Assembly (NCBI GenBank): GCA_041396245.1
Contig: JAWKYW010000009.1
Span: 57,869-121,868 of the forward strand
DNA: 64,000 bases
Direction of reading: 5' to 3'
DNA from: Desulfobacillus sp041396245
GTDB lineage: Bacteria > Pseudomonadota > Gammaproteobacteria > Burkholderiales > Rhodocyclaceae
Every line of letters starts with the position of its first letter. Position 1 is the stretch's first letter. Below are positions 28,351 to 36,679 of the stretch, piece after piece. Under the pieces are notes generated by a model that searched no databases, was not told the DNA's origin, and worked only from the letters and a program-made list of their open reading frames with translations. The translations under genes and the position numbers were made by a program.

Positions 28351-30204
28351 TTACCGCTTGGCCAACTGCTTCACATCGCGCACCGCGCCGGTGTCGGCGC
28401 TGGTGGTCATGGCGGCGTAGGCCAGCAGGGCAGCGGAGACGGTGCGCTCGCGCTTGGCCGGCTTCCAGGCAGCGTCGCCCTTCGCTTCCATCGCCTTGCG
28501 CCGTGCCGCCAGGACTGACTTTTCCACGGCGAGGTGGATGCGCCGGTTGGGGATATCGATTTCGATGGTGTCGCCCTCCTCGACGAGGCCGATGGCGCCG
28601 CCGGCCGCCGCCTCGGGCGAGGCGTGGCCGATGGACAGGCCCGAGGTGCCGCCGGAGAAGCGGCCGTCGGTGAGCAGCGCGCATTCCTTGCCCAGCCCCA
28701 TCGACTTGATGTACGAGGTCGGGTAGAGCATCTCCTGCATGCCGGGGCCGCCCTTCGGCCCCTCGTAGCGCACGACCACGACGTCGCCTGCAACGATCTT
28801 GCCGGCGAGGATCTTCTCCACCGCCTCCTCCTGCGATTCGCAGACGCGGGCGCGGCCGGTGAACTTCAGGATCGACTCGTCGACGCCCGCCGTCTTCACG
28901 ATGCAGCCCTTCTCGGCGATGTTGCCGAACAGCACCGCCAGGCCGCCGTCCTGCGAATAGGCGTGCGCCTTGTCGCGGATGCAGCCGTTGGCGCGGTCGA
29001 GGTCGAGCTTCGGATAGCGCCGGCTCTGCGAGAAGGCCGTCTGCGTCGGCACGCCGCCCGGCGCGGCGCGGTAGAACTCATGCACCGTCGGATCGGCATT
29101 GCGCTTGACGTCGCAGCAGTCGAGCGCCTCGCCCAGGGTCGGATACAGCACCGTCGGGCAGTCGCGGTGGATGAGGCCGGCGCGGTCGAGCTCGCCGAGG
29201 ATGGCCATGATGCCGCCGGCGCGGTGCACGTCCTCCATGTGGTACTGCTGCGTCGCCGGCGCCACCTTGGCCAGGCAGGGCACGCGGCGCGACATTCTGT
29301 CGATGTCGGCCATGGTGAAATTCACGCCGGCCTCCTGCGCCGCGGCGAGGAGATGCAGCACGGTGTTGGTCGAGCCGCCCATGGAAATGTCGAGGGCGAT
29401 GGCGTTCTCGAAGGCCTTGAAGCCGGCGATCGAACGCGGCAGCACCGAGGCGTCGCCCTTCTCGTACCAGCGCTTCGCCAGGCCGACGATCAGGCGGCCG
29501 GCCTTGACGAAGAGCTTCTCGCGGTCGGCGTGGGTGGCGAGCAGCGAGCCGTTGCCGGGCAGCGCGAGGCCGAGCGCTTCGGCCAGGCAGTTCATCGAGT
29601 TGGCAGTAAACATGCCGGAGCAGGAGCCGCAGGTCGGGCAGGCCGAGCGCTCCATGGCGTTCACGTCGGCGTCGGAGTTCTTGTCGTCCGCCGCCTCGAT
29701 CATGGCGTCGATCAGGTCGACCATGCGGTACTCGCCGTGCCATTTCACCTTGCCCGCCTCCATCGGCCCGCCGGAGACGAACACCGCCGGGATGTTCAGG
29801 CGCAGCGCCGCCATCAGCATGCCCGGGGTGATCTTGTCGCAGTTGGAGATGCACACCATGGCATCCGCCGTGTGGGCGTTCACCATGTACTCGACGGAGT
29901 CGGCGATCAGCTCGCGCGAGGGCAGCGAATACAGCATGCCGCCGTGGCCCATGGCGATGCCGTCGTCGACGGCGATGGTGTTGAACTCCTTGGCGATGCC
30001 GCCGGCCGCCTCGATCTGGCGGGCGACGAGCTGGCCCATGTCCTTCAGGTGCACGTGGCCCGGCACGAACTGCGTGAACGAATTCACCACGGCGATGATC
30101 GGCTTGCCGAAATCGCCGTCCTTGATGCCGGTGGCGCGCCACAGCGCGCGCGCGCCGGCCATGTTGCGACCGTGGGTGGAAGTGCGGGAACGGTATTCGG
30201 GCAT
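28351..30204 (-). CDS. ilvD: Dihydroxy-acid dehydratase
   Basis: Iron-sulfur dehydratase of valine, isoleucine and pantothenate synthesis (2,3-dihydroxy-acid to 2-oxo-acid). The 617-residue protein matches E. coli IlvD in length. The cluster ligands C122 (SNCDKITPGM) and C195 (CPTCGSCSGMFTAN, 189-202) are present, and the C-terminal family segment TDGRFSGGTSGLSIGH is intact. The ATG at 30204 gives the usual MPEYRSRTSTHGRN start; the longer frame upstream is not conserved in type. Contains one AAAGTCAGTC copy (28513-28522). Confidence 0.97.
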   Translation of the reverse strand: MPEYRSRTSTHGRNMAGARALWRATGIKDGDFGKPIIAVVNSFTQFVPGHVHLKDMGQLVARQIEAAGGIAKEFNTIAVDDGIAMGHGGMLYSLPSRELIADSVEYMVNAHTADAMVCISNCDKITPGMLMAALRLNIPAVFVSGGPMEAGKVKWHGEYRMVDLIDAMIEAADDKNSDADVNAMERSACPTCGSCSGMFTANSMNCLAEALGLALPGNGSLLATHADREKLFVKAGRLIVGLAKRWYEKGDASVLPRSIAGFKAFENAIALDISMGGSTNTVLHLLAAAQEAGVNFTMADIDRMSRRVPCLAKVAPATQQYHMEDVHRAGGIMAILGELDRAGLIHRDCPTVLYPTLGEALDCCDVKRNADPTVHEFYRAAPGGVPTQTAFSQSRRYPKLDLDRANGCIRDKAHAYSQDGGLAVLFGNIAEKGCIVKTAGVDESILKFTGRARVCESQEEAVEKILAGKIVAGDVVVVRYEGPKGGPGMQEMLYPTSYIKSMGLGKECALLTDGRFSGGTSGLSIGHASPEAAAGGAIGLVEEGDTIEIDIPNRRIHLAVEKSVLAARRKAMEAKGDAAWKPAKRERTVSAALLAYAAMTTSADTGAVRDVKQLAKR

Positions 30205-30365
30205 GGCGGGACTCCGGTGTCGACGTAGGACGAAGGCTGCTATTGTAGCGCCCCGGCCGGACGTCTCGGGCACGACCCCGGCGCCGGCAGGGGCTTTGCG
30301 GCGCCCCATCCCGCCCGTTTCATGCGGATTGAAGTTTCATCCTTCAATCTGTATGTTGGCGATCC

Positions 30366-31013
30366 ATGGTCTACGGCATCACCGACATAACCACTTTCGT
30401 TCTCGGCACGATTTTCATCGTCCTGCTGCCGGGGCCCAACTCGCTCTACGTCATGTCGGTGGCCTCCCGCTGGGGCGTAGGCGCCGGCTATCGCGGCGCC
30501 TGCGGGATTTTCCTCGGCGACGCGATTCTCATGGTGCTCTCGGCGACCGGCGTGGCGTCGCTGCTCCAGACCACGCCCGCCCTGTTCGCGGTGCTCAAAT
30601 ATGCCGGCGCGGCCTATCTGGCCTGGATGGGCCTGGGTCTGCTGCGTTCCGCCCGGGCCATCTGGCGCGAGGGCATCGCGGATGGCGGCGGCCAGCCTCC
30701 GCCCGATGCGGCGCGCCCTTTCCGCTCCGCCCTGCTCATCAGCCTGATGAACCCCAAGGCGATCCTGTTCTTCGTTTCCTTCTTCATCCAGTTCGTCGAC
30801 CCGGGCTACGCCTTTCCGGCGCTGTCCTTCGCCATCCTCGGCGCCATCGTCCAGCTCGTCAGCGCGCTCTATCTGTCGGCGCTGATCTTCGGCGGCGCCC
30901 GCCTGGCGCAGCAGTTCCGGCAGCGGCGCCGGCTCTCGGCCGGCGCCACCGGCGGAGTGGGCGCCCTGTTCATCGGGTTCGGCGCCAAACTCGCCAGCGC
31001 GACCCTGAATTGA
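30366..31013 (+). CDS. LysE/LeuE-family amino acid exporter
   Basis: A 215-residue inner-membrane protein with six predicted helices. The LysE-family hallmark LLPGPNSLYVMSVASRWG lies near residue 20 and LMNPKAILFFVSFFIQFV near 127. The RhtB/LeuE subgroup exports leucine, homoserine or threonine by proton antiport. Divergent from ilvD, which fits overflow of branched-chain amino acids, but the substrate is not shown by sequence. The next feature downstream is a truncated copy of lgt. Confidence 0.88.
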   Translation: MVYGITDITTFVLGTIFIVLLPGPNSLYVMSVASRWGVGAGYRGACGIFLGDAILMVLSATGVASLLQTTPALFAVLKYAGAAYLAWMGLGLLRSARAIWREGIADGGGQPPPDAARPFRSALLISLMNPKAILFFVSFFIQFVDPGYAFPALSFAILGAIVQLVSALYLSALIFGGARLAQQFRQRRRLSAGATGGVGALFIGFGAKLASATLN

Positions 31014-31080
31014 AATCCTCGTCGCACCGGGTATGAGGCCGGCTGGCGCAGTCTCGGCCTTGCCCTTATCATCCCCGCCA

Positions 31081-31173
31081 TGCTGACCTATCCCCACATC
31101 GATCCCATCGCCTTCTCCCTCGGCCCGCTCTCGGTGCGCTGGTACGGGCTGATGTACCTCGCCGGCTTCGTCG
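31081..31173 (+). pseudogene. lgt: Truncated 5' copy of lgt
   Basis: The first 93 bases match the start of the intact lgt at 34062-34154 with four mismatches, encoding MLTYPHIDPIAFSLGPL and so on up to AGFV. Similarity stops abruptly inside codon 31, where the sequence becomes the 3' remnant of a toxin gene on the opposite strand. A full-length product is impossible. A matching 3' fragment lies at 36074-36158. Confidence 0.9.
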
Positions 31174-31194
31174 ACCGCGCGAAATGACCAGTTC

Positions 31195-32514
31195 CACATC
31201 TGTCCGGTAGATTTCAGAACAAAAACATCTGGTTATCCACGAGGTGGTCGTCGAAATTCAATACTGCGCTGGCAACCAGTTGATCGATTGGGATTTTCTC
31301 GAACATATTGACCTCGAAAATGTTCAGCAGGAGCTGTGGCGAAGCGGGGAGGTTCAGTCGCTTGCGCGCGATGATGACGATGAGATAGACGCAGACGGCG
31401 ATCCAGAGATTTGCGACTTGACGGCGCTGAGGGAGGTCCGAAGAAATGCTTGATCGACAGGTTCCGATCCACTTGAAAAGGTTTCGACCTGCCAGCGCTT
31501 GCGATAAATCTCGGCGATGGTGAGCGCCGGCAGATCGAAGCGATTGGTCAGGAAGACGAGGAACTTGTCGGTTTCGGGATCGCGGAAGGATACGCGCGGC
31601 GCAAGCGGTCGGGGTAGAGTTTCGATTTTCGGTGTGGCGAGCAGGATGCGTTCTGATCGCTGCGCAGACCCGTCGATTTGTCGACTCGCGCGAGGCGACC
31701 CAGGTGTAGCGCAGATTGTCCTGGCACGGATGACGAAGGAGACTTGGCGTTGATGCAGCGATTGCAGCCTGGCGAAATCGAGGTAGCCGCGGTCGACGAC
31801 GGCGATCGCGCCCGCCGGCCAGTGGATCAGGTCGAGCACATTGACGTCGTGCACCTTGCCGGTCGTGATATGGACGAAAACGGGAATGGCGCCACGCAGA
31901 TCGACAATGGTGTGGGCTTGACGGCCGCCTTGGTCGAGCGGAAGTCCGCCCACGGGAACAGCGTCAGACACAGATCGATGAGTCGTCGAATCCAGCGTAG
32001 AGTGGTTCCTTCAGACTCCAGACCGACGTCCTCGCCCGATGCAGTTCGACCGCGATGGCAATCAAGCGATGGCCGAGCGCCTCGAACAACGCTGTCGCGC
32101 CGCTCGTTGGCATCGGCCAGGGTGGAGCGGATATCCTGCCGCGAATTCCGATGGTAGAGCTTGGCTCGCTGCGAGTTCAGGCAAGCCACCAGATCGCGCA
32201 AGCCCTCGCGCCGGGTGAGTTGGGAATAGGCGATGCAGATGAAATGGTTCCAGGCCGAGAAGTGCCTGATCCCGCGGTTCGACGCAAAGCGATCGACCAG
32301 ATGCTCGAAGTGGCCGAAAGGCACAAATCCCAACAGCTGCGCGAAAACCGACTGGCCGCGATTCATGGCGTTGCCTCGTTTGCCGGGAAAACCGGCAACG
32401 ATACGGGGCAAAAACCGCTTGCGATTTCAAATCGTCGGAATCGAGCATCACGTCAAAATCCGCGCCATTATTGGGTTGCAGCCAAGTGACATCAAAAACT
32501 ACCGGACAGATGTG
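31195..32514. mobile_element. IS4-like insertion sequence with intact ends
   Basis: A 1,320-bp element bounded by perfect 16-bp inverted repeats (CACATCTGTCCGGTAG at 31195-31210 and its complement at 32499-32514). It is flanked by a 9-bp target duplication GACCAGTTC (31186-31194 and 32515-32523). Removing the element and one repeat restores a continuous toxin reading frame (GLRELVISRG), proving insertion into a gene. The single transposase gene inside is frameshifted, so the copy is probably immobile unless helped by an active relative. Confidence 0.9.
31214..32366 (-). pseudogene. IS4-family transposase with N-terminal DUF4372 domain, frameshifted
   Basis: The reading starts MNRGQSVFAQLLGFVPFGHF (DUF4372, ATG at 32366) and can be followed through segments in different frames. 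These are STLADANERRDS, then IDLCLTLFPWADFRSTKAAV, then VVDRGYLDFARLQSLHQ, FLVFLTNRFDLPAL and IYRKRWQVE (DDE domain), then LSIKHFFG, ending DNQMFLF at 31214. At least three and probably five indels break the gene, while surrounding genes are clean, so this is real decay. Confidence 0.88.
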
Positions 32515-32697
32515 GACCAGTTCGCGCAGGCCAGCTTCGGCCTCGCGGCCGATGAGGGGATGCTGCCTGAGGAGGGCGAGGCCTTCCGTGAGGATGCGCG
32601 CAGTGGCGGCAGCGGCGTGCGCATCCTGCTCGAGCAGGAAGTCGGCCAGGCGCTCGATATCGCGCTGTGCGCCGGGGGCGAGGAAAAGGCGGGTCAA
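32515..32697 (-). pseudogene. RelE/ParE-type toxin gene, interrupted by the IS and 3'-truncated
   Basis: The N-terminal two thirds of a ParE-like toxin: FLAPGAQRDIERLADFLLEQ, then LLRQHPLIGREAEAGLRELV. The likely start is TTG at 32697, directly behind the antitoxin stop. The IS enters after RELV. The remaining codons (VISRG) lie at 31174-31194 beyond the IS, and the frame then runs into the truncated lgt copy. The gene was therefore first cut by the lgt junction and later hit by the IS; no functional toxin is expected. Confidence 0.75.
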
Positions 32698-32704
32698 GAT
32701 GCCG

Positions 32705-32986
32705 CTACAGCTTGCGGGGTTTCGGCTTGCTCGCGCACTTGCCTTCGGTCTTGGCGAGGATGTAGCTGAACACCTCGTCGGCATCGTAGACCAGACCGTA
32801 TTGCGCCACCTCCTGTTCCGCCTTCAGGGCCGATTCGACGAAAGCCTTGCGCCGCTGGGCCAGCGAGGCCTGGGCCTCGATGGCGTCTACCATCCAGGCA
32901 TGGGGCGTCTTGCCCGCTGCCGCCGCGGCTGAAACGACGCGGTCTTTCAGTTCATCCGGCAGTTTGATGGTGGTGGTGACGGTCAT
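32705..32986 (-). CDS. Ribbon-helix-helix antitoxin, orphaned
   Basis: A 93-residue protein with an N-terminal ribbon-helix-helix (TVTTTIKLPDELKDRVVSAA) and a helical, Lys-rich C-terminus that would wrap the toxin. The ATG at 32986 was chosen since the RHH strand begins right there; the upstream extension is not conserved in type. Its toxin partner is broken, so it may persist only as an autorepressor. A near-perfect inverted repeat upstream (33006-33025) is a likely binding site. Confidence 0.8.
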   Translation of the reverse strand: MTVTTTIKLPDELKDRVVSAAAAAGKTPHAWMVDAIEAQASLAQRRKAFVESALKAEQEVAQYGLVYDADEVFSYILAKTEGKCASKPKPRKL

Positions 32987-33005
32987 GGGGGGCTCCGGAA
33001 CAAGA

Positions 33006-33025
33006 GGTAATACGAAAGTATCACC
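33006..33025. promoter_or_regulatory. Candidate antitoxin operator
   Basis: GGTAATAC and GTATCACC form an inverted repeat (one mismatch) around GAAA, 20 bases upstream of the antitoxin start. This is the usual place for autoregulation of RHH antitoxin operons. Confidence 0.5.
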
Positions 33026-33141
33026 GCGCCCGAATTGCGTCAATCCGCCGCCGGGAGGCCTGGCATTCGACCCGCTGTATCGCTGATATCATCGCCGCTC
33101 CGGCATGCGACTATCGCCCGCCTATATCATTGCCGACCAAT

Positions 33142-34059
<918 letters not shown>

Positions 34060-34061
34060 CC

Positions 34062-34853
34062 ATGCTGACCTATCCCCGCATCGACCCCATCGCCTTCTCC
34101 CTCGGCCCGCTGTCGGTGCGCTGGTACGGGCTGATGTACCTGGCCGGCTTCGTCGCCTTCGTGATGCTCGGCCGCCGGCGCATCGCGCGCCGGCCCGACC
34201 TGAAGTGGACGGCGAAGGACATCGACGACCTGCTCTTCTACGGCGTGCTCGGCGTGGTGATCGGCGGGCGGCTCGGCCAGGTGCTGTTCTACGAGCCGGC
34301 GCACTACCTCGCCAACCCGCTGGAGATCTTCGCCGTCTGGAAGGGCGGCATGGCCTTCCACGGCGGCTTCCTCGGCGTGCTGGTCGCGATGGTCCTGTAT
34401 GCGCGCAAGCGCAAGATCACCTGGCTGGCGGTGATGGATTTCGTCGCGCCGCTGGTGCCGCCCGGGCTGGGCTTCGGCCGCATCGGCAACTTCATCAACG
34501 GCGAACTGTGGGGCCGCGCCGCCGATCCTTCGCTGCCCTGGGCGATGGTGTTTCCCCACGTCGACGCCATCGCGCGCCATCCCTCCCAGCTCTACCAGGC
34601 CTTCCTCGAGGGCGTCGTATTCTTCGCCGTGCTGTGGTGGTTCTCGGCGAAGCCGCGCGCGCTGGGCGCGGTGTCGGCGGTGTTCCTCATCGGCTACGGC
34701 ACGGTGCGCTTCGTCGCCGAATTCTTCCGCGAGCCGGACGCCGGCATCTTCGGCCTCAGCTACACGATCAGCATGGGCCAGTGGCTGTCGCTGCCGATGA
34801 TCGCCGCCGGCGTGGCGATGCTGGTCTGGTCGAAGAAAGCCGCCCCCAGGTAA
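34062..34853 (+). CDS. lgt: Prolipoprotein diacylglyceryl transferase
   Basis: Transfers diacylglycerol from phosphatidylglycerol to the lipobox cysteine of prelipoproteins; an essential inner-membrane enzyme with seven helices. The 263-residue protein is complete: SVRWYGLMYLAGF near residue 18, GGMAFHGGFLG near 95 and the Lgt signature GFGRIGNFINGELWG near 140. It is flanked by partial copies of its own two ends (31081 and 36074), which differ by about 4 % and 8 %, so this locus was rebuilt by duplication or replacement. Confidence 0.97.
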   Translation: MLTYPRIDPIAFSLGPLSVRWYGLMYLAGFVAFVMLGRRRIARRPDLKWTAKDIDDLLFYGVLGVVIGGRLGQVLFYEPAHYLANPLEIFAVWKGGMAFHGGFLGVLVAMVLYARKRKITWLAVMDFVAPLVPPGLGFGRIGNFINGELWGRAADPSLPWAMVFPHVDAIARHPSQLYQAFLEGVVFFAVLWWFSAKPRALGAVSAVFLIGYGTVRFVAEFFREPDAGIFGLSYTISMGQWLSLPMIAAGVAMLVWSKKAAPR

Positions 34854-34863
34854 CCCAGTAATT

Positions 34864-34900
34864 CTTTACAGATTGACGATCGTATCGTCAATCTGTAAAG
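34864..34900. repeat. Perfect 37-bp palindrome before the DUF4143 gene
   Basis: CTTTACAGATTGACGAT and its exact complement flank a 3-base centre CGT. It starts 10 bases after the lgt stop and ends 8 bases before the ATPase start, so it covers the position of a ribosome site or promoter. There is no T-run, so terminator function is doubtful. A degenerate copy lies beyond the ATPase at 36161-36197. Confidence 0.85.
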
Positions 34901-34908
34901 TCTATGCC

Positions 34909-36072
34909 ATGTTCAACCGCAACCTTGAACCCACGCTGCGCCGGCTCGCAAGCCATTTTCCCGTGGTGGCCATCACCGGGCCGCGCCAGTCGGGGAAAAC
35001 CACGCTCGCCCGCGCCGTGTTCGCGGACAAGCCTTACGTCAGTCTGGAAGACCCGGCCGAGCGCGCCTTTGCCGCGACGGACGCGCGCGGTTTCCTGGCG
35101 CGCTTTGCCGGCGGCGCCGTGTTCGACGAGGCCCAGCGCTGGCCCGACCTCTTTTCCTGGCTGCAGGGGATGGTGGATGACGACCGCACGCCGGGCCGCT
35201 TCGTGCTCACCGGCTCGCAGCAGTTCGGCCTGCTGGCCGGCGTGACCCAGTCGCTCGCCGGCCGCGTCGGCATGACGCAGCTCCTCCCGCTGGCGCTCGA
35301 CGAGCTGCCCGCGCTGCCCGCCTCGGCCGACCCGATGATCGGCGCCGGCGGCTATCCCGTCCTCCACGCGCAGGGCATTCCCGCCGCGGAATGGTTCCCC
35401 AGCTACGTCGCCACCTATGTCGAGCGGGACGTGCGGCAACTGCTCGGCGTGCAGGACCTGTCGGCCTTCCAGCGCTTCCTGCGCCTGTGCGCCGCCCGCA
35501 CCGGCCAGATGCTCAATCTCTCCGCGGTGGCGGGCGAGGCCGGCATCTCCCACAGCACCGCGCGGGCCTGGCTCTCGATCCTCGAGGCGAGCTATATCGT
35601 GATGCTGCTGCCGCCCTATCACCGCAACTTCGGCAAGCGCCTGGTCAAGACGCCGAAGCTGTATTTCGTCGATAGCGGCCTGGCGTGCTGGCTGCTGGGC
35701 ATCCGCTCGGCCGAGCAGCTCGCCCTGCACCCCTTGCGCGGCGCGCTGTTCGAGACCCTCGTCGTCGGCGAATTCTTCAAGGCGCGCTTCCACGCCGGAC
35801 AGCCCGCCGACCTGTATTTCTGGCGCGACAACGGCGGCAACGAGGCCGACATCCTGTTCGAACGCCAGGGGCGGCTGCAGACGGTGGAAATCAAGTCGGG
35901 CGCCACGGTGACGCAGGACTACATCCGCGCCGGCCTCAAGAGCGCGCGCTTCGCCGCGGGGGAAGCGCTTGCGCCCTGGCTGATCTACGGCGGCAACGAC
36001 TGCTATTCCCGCAGCGGCGTCGAAGTCATCGGCTGGCGCGACGTGCCGCGGATGCTGCGCGAGGCGGGATGA
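34909..36072 (+). CDS. AAA_14 / DUF4143 ATPase
   Basis: A 387-residue ATPase of the DUF4143 family. Walker A is GPRQSGKTT at residues 24-32 and Walker B AVFDEAQRW near 73; a sensor-like FVLTGSQQF follows near 100. The C-terminal DUF4143 nuclease-like region contains KLYFVDSGLACWLLG near 255 and EADILFERQGRLQTVEIKSG near 315, the latter resembling PD-(D/E)xK metal ligands. These genes are common mobile singletons of uncertain purpose. The ATG at 34909 follows the palindrome. Confidence 0.88.
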   Translation: MFNRNLEPTLRRLASHFPVVAITGPRQSGKTTLARAVFADKPYVSLEDPAERAFAATDARGFLARFAGGAVFDEAQRWPDLFSWLQGMVDDDRTPGRFVLTGSQQFGLLAGVTQSLAGRVGMTQLLPLALDELPALPASADPMIGAGGYPVLHAQGIPAAEWFPSYVATYVERDVRQLLGVQDLSAFQRFLRLCAARTGQMLNLSAVAGEAGISHSTARAWLSILEASYIVMLLPPYHRNFGKRLVKTPKLYFVDSGLACWLLGIRSAEQLALHPLRGALFETLVVGEFFKARFHAGQPADLYFWRDNGGNEADILFERQGRLQTVEIKSGATVTQDYIRAGLKSARFAAGEALAPWLIYGGNDCYSRSGVEVIGWRDVPRMLREAG

Positions 36073-36158
36073 TCAGCATGGCCCAGTGGCTGTCGCTGCC
36101 GATGATCGCTGCCGGCGTGGCGATGCTGGTCTGGTCGAAGAAAGCTGCGGCCAAGTAG
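36069..36158 (+). pseudogene. lgt: Truncated 3' copy of lgt
   Basis: The last 85 or so bases match the end of the intact lgt (ISMAQWLSLPMIAAGVAMLV, then WSKKAAAK and stop), with about seven mismatches. A 29-codon frame opens with ATG at 36069, overlapping the DUF4143 stop as ATGA; translation is possible but would give only the final membrane helix. It is the counterpart of the 5' fragment at 31081. Confidence 0.88.
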
Positions 36159-36160
36159 CT

Positions 36161-36197
36161 TTACGGGTTGGCGATCGCATCGTCAATCTGTAAATCG
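36161..36197. repeat. Degenerate copy of the palindrome
   Basis: CTTTACGGGTTGGCGAT, centre CGC, then ATCGTCAATCTGTAAAT. The right arm is nearly identical to that at 34884-34900 and the left arm carries three changes. Like the first copy, it directly follows an lgt 3' end, so palindrome and lgt tail were duplicated together. Confidence 0.8.
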
Positions 36198-36229
36198 CAT
36201 CCAGGGCCAACCGAATCAAGACCGCAGGA

Positions 36230-36239
36230 AAAGTCAGTC
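36230..36239 (+). repeat. Intergenic copy of over-represented 10-mer AAAGTCAGTC
   Basis: The only intergenic member of nine exact copies. The others are at 12030, 58824 and 60231 on the plus strand and, as GACTGACTTT, at 20313, 28513, 43566, 51915 and 57306. One-mismatch copies occur at 25190 and 38700, and a two-mismatch copy at 4132. See the findings for the uptake-sequence hypothesis. Confidence 0.8.
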
Positions 36240-36288
36240 TCTACAGGACGGCGAATGCGGGAAAACGACCCGTTGCGGCCGTTTGTTT

Positions 36289-36356
36289 GTAGGTCGGCCT
36301 TCAGGCCGACTTTGGCGGTCACGCAAGCGCCCAAGTCGGCCTGAAGGCCGACCTAC
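36289..36356. repeat. REP-like palindrome pair 2
   Basis: Mirrored palindromes at 36289-36310 (GTAGGTCGGCCTTC at its left end) and 36335-36356, spaced 24 bp. The stretch 36159-36409 holds only this pair, the palindrome copy and one 10-mer; no gene is visible in it. Confidence 0.85.
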
Positions 36357-36409
36357 AAGTCATTGCCATGGCCGCTCCTGGCCGAATGCAGCCTTTGTGT
36401 ATCCGTAAA

Positions 36410-36646
36410 AGACGGCCCGTCGGCGGCAGTATGTGCAAATTTTGCACATTGCTCTCTTGCGCCAGTTCCCCTTCCCGAAACACGTTGCGGACATGCTTGG
36501 TGATCACCGACCGATCGCGTCCGAACAGCTCCGCCATCTGCGCCTGCGTCAGCCTTACCGTGCCGCGCCCCCAACCGCACCTCGACCGGCGCCGAGCCGC
36601 CCCCGGCCTGATAAACCAGGATCTCACCGCCGTTGATCGGCCCCAT
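36410..36646 (-). pseudogene. RhuM-family N-terminal remnant, frameshifted
   Basis: Two frames together read MGPINGGEILVYQAGGG, then (after a one-base shift near 36575) VRLTQAQMAELFGRDRSVIT, KHVRNVFREGEL and SNVQNLHI. This is the N-terminus of virulence-RhuM/DNA-binding-type proteins, which normally continue for about 250 more residues. The rest is missing; the sequence then passes into a REP pair. A dead fragment of an accessory gene, next to the rebuilt lgt locus. Confidence 0.7.
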
Positions 36647-36679
36647 CCAGTGATGCCCCGGTCTCCACCGCCGCAGCGT

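Noticed and set aside
30240..31199. Minus-strand 319-codon frame opposite the LysE-type exporter
   Set aside because: Charged, low-complexity antisense of the exporter and lgt fragment; the plus-strand gene has clear membrane helices and family motifs.
31233..31472. Separate small genes within the IS element
   Set aside because: The open frames are pieces of one frameshifted transposase, recognisable as consecutive parts of the IS4-type DDE domain.
34864..34900. Palindrome as the lgt rho-independent terminator
   Set aside because: No T-run follows on either strand and the stem is AT-rich at its base; duplication with the lgt tail suggests another origin.
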